From an uncultured Bacteroides sp. (lineage in GTDB: Bacteria > Bacteroidota > Bacteroidia > Bacteroidales > Bacteroidaceae), in the NCBI GenBank assembly GCA_900544075.1, contig UQTJ01000040.1:1-26177 (forward strand): 26,177 bases of DNA. The letters are read 5' to 3'. Under the pieces are notes generated by a model. The model saw only the letters and a list, made by a program, of their open reading frames with translations, was not told where the DNA came from and did no database searches. Positions 25,228 through 26,177 of this stretch are shown one piece after another; within the stretch, counting starts at the first letter, position 1; the number at the start of each line of letters is the position of its first letter. Position numbers and translations under genes: made by a program.

Positions 25228-25268
25228 AAGCATATAAAGGTAGCCAAAACGGACCACCCTATATGCTT
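25228..25268 (-). terminator. Hairpin between hydF and the outer-membrane barrel gene
   Basis: Arms AAGCATATA (25228-25236) and TATATGCTT (25260-25268) pair perfectly over 9 bp, with a further GGT/ACC pairing inside (25239-25241 with 25256-25258). It lies in the 299-bp convergent gap. On the minus strand the stem is followed by CTTTTG, so it probably terminates the barrel gene and may also serve hydF from the other side. Nothing else is evident in this gap. Confidence 0.5.
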
Positions 25269-25302
25269 ATAATAGGTAATATTTATGAAATTGATGTTAT
25301 TC

Positions 25303-26177
25303 TTACATACGGCTCTTCTGGCTGTCGCCGGCACCGGTACCCTTGTACTTGCTCTTGGCTGTATTGAATTTATAGCGGACTGTTACCGCAAACTCCTGTC
25401 TGTCCCATACACTTTTTTGAAACAGATAATAGTCACCGCTATACATGCTATAGCTTATCCTGTTTGTTTTGAAGATGTCATTTCCCCTAAGTTTCACGCT
25501 AAGAGCATCATCAAGGAAACTCTTTCTGACTGACACATTCACATAGCCGTTCGGTTTTTCAGAATAAATATTCTGCGTAGCGCCGGCACTCTGTATGTAT
25601 GAATCAAGACCAATCATAAGACCAAGAGGCAGTTCCCATGTATTGCTGAATGAAGCGATAAACAAAGGATGGTCCAATGACTTTGTTTCCTTAAAATAAT
25701 CCACACTAAGCCACTGTTTCTGCATACCTACACTCATCATAGGCGACCAGCACCCGATTTTAGGAGAGGCAGACAGAAATGCTGTAAACATAGGAATGGA
25801 TTTATCCCAATTTCGCTTACTTAGCATAGTTAGTGAAGCATCTTCATTCACCAGCTCTCCCCAATTGAGAATCCAGTCCTTTGTCTGAGAGTAGGACAAT
25901 GACATCTGAAGGAATCTCCATGCACCGGAAAGAGTCAGGTCATGTATGATTGTAGGGCGAAGAGTTGGATTACCTTTCTGGAGAGTAAATCGGTCAGAAT
26001 AGAATACATTGTTACTCAACTCGCTGTAAGTAGGTCTTTGAGTTTTTGCCGTATAGCTCAACTGTGTCTGTACTTTACCTAATTGTGTTGAGAATGAGAT
26101 ATTCGGGAAAAAGTTATCGAATGTACGGCTCTGCTCGTCAATATGCTTTCCGTCTTCATAATAGTCAAACTTTACAT
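25303..26177 (-). CDS. Outer-membrane beta-barrel (TonB-dependent receptor-like) protein, C-terminal part
   Basis: The reading frame is open from the right edge of the window to the stop at 25303-25305, so this is the last 291 residues of a longer protein. It consists of alternating amphipathic strands with aromatic girdle residues (DNFFPNISFSTQLGKVQTQL, TFSELSNN-like YSELSNNVFYSDRF, GNPTLRP). It ends in RQEFAVTVRYKFNTAKSKY followed by KGTGAGDSQKSRM, the tail typical of the Bacteroidota outer-membrane barrel family (OMP_b-brl_3). The plug domain and signal peptide would lie beyond the window. An apparent start at 26061 is a TTG inside the barrel and not the true N-terminus. Substrate unknown; no SusD-like gene is visible. 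Confidence 0.88.
   Translation of the reverse strand, partial: VKFDYYEDGKHIDEQSRTFDNFFPNISFSTQLGKVQTQLSYTAKTQRPTYSELSNNVFYSDRFTLQKGNPTLRPTIIHDLTLSGAWRFLQMSLSYSQTKDWILNWGELVNEDASLTMLSKRNWDKSIPMFTAFLSASPKIGCWSPMMSVGMQKQWLSVDYFKETKSLDHPLFIASFSNTWELPLGLMIGLDSYIQSAGATQNIYSEKPNGYVNVSVRKSFLDDALSVKLRGNDIFKTNRISYSMYSGDYYLFQKSVWDRQEFAVTVRYKFNTAKSKYKGTGAGDSQKSRM

Noticed and set aside
25285..25533. 82-residue plus-strand open frame starting MKLMLFLHTALLAVAGTG
   Set aside because: It looks like a signal peptide at first but runs antisense to the end of the outer-membrane barrel gene, whose frame is strongly supported.
1..26177. tRNA, rRNA, riboswitch or CRISPR array
   Set aside because: No cloverleaf, ribosomal stretch, recognisable riboswitch core or spaced repeat array found by eye in the gaps; a covariance-model scan was not possible.

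Overview
The window comes from a member of the order Bacteroidales, in the Bacteroides/Prevotella/Phocaeicola neighbourhood. The signs are a Bacteroidales-type tyrosine recombinase, a tamB gene, a CCDC81-type HU plus SPOR protein, a monomeric [FeFe]-hydrogenase with hydE-hydG-hydF, a TonB-type outer-membrane barrel ending in the usual SKYKGTGAG tail, and several TAnnTTTG (-7) promoter boxes typical of the Bacteroidota primary sigma factor. I could not place it to genus.

Layout. (1) 91-1292: a tyrosine recombinase on the minus strand, split by a one-base slip in an A-run, then about 800 bp of AT-rich non-coding DNA holding several inverted repeats. (2) 2088-4609: glycerate kinase (+) converging on an NhaC-type Na+/H+ antiporter (-). 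(3) 4782-13250: a plus-strand run of tamB, agmatine deiminase, N-carbamoylputrescine amidase (agmatine to putrescine) and a long coiled-coil protein of unknown function, closed by a good intrinsic terminator at 13389-13423. (4) 13430-17713: an AT-rich accessory block. It holds an archaeal-type ATPase with a PD-(D/E)XK nuclease-like tail whose promoter lies inside a 41-bp palindromic repeat, an unrecognised 273-aa protein, and a tightly packed minus-strand operon of WYL regulator, small two-helix membrane protein and GIY-YIG nuclease-like protein. (5) 17990-25003: a plus-strand run of HU/SPOR protein, zinc-ribbon FHA protein, group-B-like [FeFe]-hydrogenase and its three maturases HydE, HydG and HydF. 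(6) 25303 to the right edge: the C-terminal part of an outer-membrane beta-barrel protein (-).

How the parts work together. HydE, HydG and HydF build the 2Fe subcluster of the H-cluster for the adjacent hydrogenase, so region 5 encodes an almost self-contained hydrogenase unit. The agmatine pair makes putrescine. Regions 1 and 4 look acquired: lower GC, repeats at their edges, nuclease-like domains and no housekeeping role. The most promising candidate for an undescribed system is the WYL / small membrane protein / GIY-YIG operon, with the neighbouring repeat-controlled ATPase-nuclease and the 273-aa unknown next. A defence or mobile-element role for these is inference from domains and layout, not something the sequence proves.
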